Shown: piece after piece, positions 63,481 to 64,000 of the stretch | How positions within the stretch are numbered: position 1 is the stretch's first letter | How the letters are laid out: each line of letters starts with the position of its first letter | NCBI GenBank assembly: GCA_009617715.1 | Contig: VTFK01000003.1 | Span: 3,720,001 to 3,784,000 of the forward strand | Direction of reading: 5' to 3' | DNA length: 64,000 bases | Source of the DNA: Plectrocnemia conspersa | Lineage: Eukaryota > Arthropoda > Insecta > Trichoptera > Polycentropodidae | The notes under the pieces: model-generated | What the model saw: the letters and a program-made list of their open reading frames with translations, nothing else | Database searches by the model: none | Told to the model about the DNA's origin: nothing | Made by a program: the position numbers and the translations under genes

Positions 63481-64000
63481 GAATTCTATGAAACTTTTCT
63501 TAAATTCCACGACAAATGATTTCTTATTAGATATTTTTTTACAAATAGTGCGTTTTATATGGACTTTTGTTGAACGTTTTACGTGTTTCTCTATAATTGG
63601 ATTATATTTTAAAAACAGTTAGATAATTTTAAGAAATTTACCAATAATGTTAGTTATTTGAAGATCTTCTAAATGTAATATTTTCTGATGCCATGATTAT
63701 AATAATTGAAATGATTCTTTTGAGTAACTTGTTTCAGTATTATACTTCATTAAAGTACAATTTATACAATGAACAATTAATAGTTGAAAATTATAGAAAA
63801 GTTTTATTTTGTAAATATTTTAGCTCCCTTTTCCTTTACGGCGCCTGTGTATGCCGATCACTTTGTACATTTTGCACACATTACGACTCGACTTTACCTA
63901 CACATAATATATATCACTGTAGAATATATTATAAAATATCTAAAAAATTTACGTGGCTCTTAAAGAAATACTATTCAATATTACAACAATATACCTTTAT

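Larger units (their letters stand above)
61349..64000 (-). other. Upstream intronic or 5' flank of the minus-strand gene
   Basis: The acceptor TGATATTTTCAG just above 61348 shows this is intron. Beyond the CpG-rich island, the CT repeat and the hAT fragment noted separately, the sequence is AT-rich with no exon recognised; the next coding exon probably lies outside the window. Confidence 0.5.

Overview
The window is eukaryotic nuclear DNA, most likely from an insect. Supporting observations: the coding genes have GT-AG introns, several of only 61-79 bp; the background is very AT-rich; and the transposon remnants (mariner, Tc1, piggyBac, several hAT types, non-LTR fragments) are of the kind common in insects. 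I cannot fix the order. There is no bacterial-type operon, CRISPR array, rRNA gene or convincing tRNA gene.

Layout. About 1-50.4 kb is a gene desert on both strands. It consists of AT-rich sequence with 0.2-0.8 kb islands of balanced or GC-rich, non-repetitive sequence every 2-5 kb. Several islands are packed with TAAT, AATTA and TTTATGG-type words. This is the usual look of a cis-regulatory landscape around a developmental gene, but conservation was not tested. The rest of the desert is mobile-element debris: a mariner copy carrying a nested hAT MITE with a perfect 8-bp target duplication (4.8-6.0 kb), a Tc1 relic (13.8-14.4 kb), a hairpin-ended repeat family with an 88-bp palindrome at 17.8 kb, three TTAA-flanked piggyBac-type elements (23.1, 29.2 and 39.7 kb), a non-LTR reverse transcriptase relic (30.7-31.1 kb), and a 1.1-kb hAT element with a perfect 8-bp duplication (43.9-45.0 kb).

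Two real genes lie at the right end. At 50,433-51,190 (+) are the last three coding exons of the METTL9/DREV histidine methyltransferase; its N-terminal exons were not found. At 56,540-61,348 (-) are seven phase-consistent exons encoding the last 479 residues of a conserved-looking protein that I could not name. Its coding exons continue beyond 61,348, upstream and probably outside the window. The two genes converge on a 5.3-kb interval holding a hAT relic, a reverse-transcriptase scrap and probably a long 3' UTR of the minus-strand gene. The two long introns of that gene each contain a transposon (piggyBac relic, hAT MITE), while its other introns are 70-79 bp.

Nothing here proves a new biological system. 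The most unexplained items are the hairpin-ended repeat family, a thrice-repeated CTACGACGCGA word with a perfect 13-bp inverted pair, a pre-miRNA-like hairpin at 38.6 kb, and the unnamed minus-strand gene.
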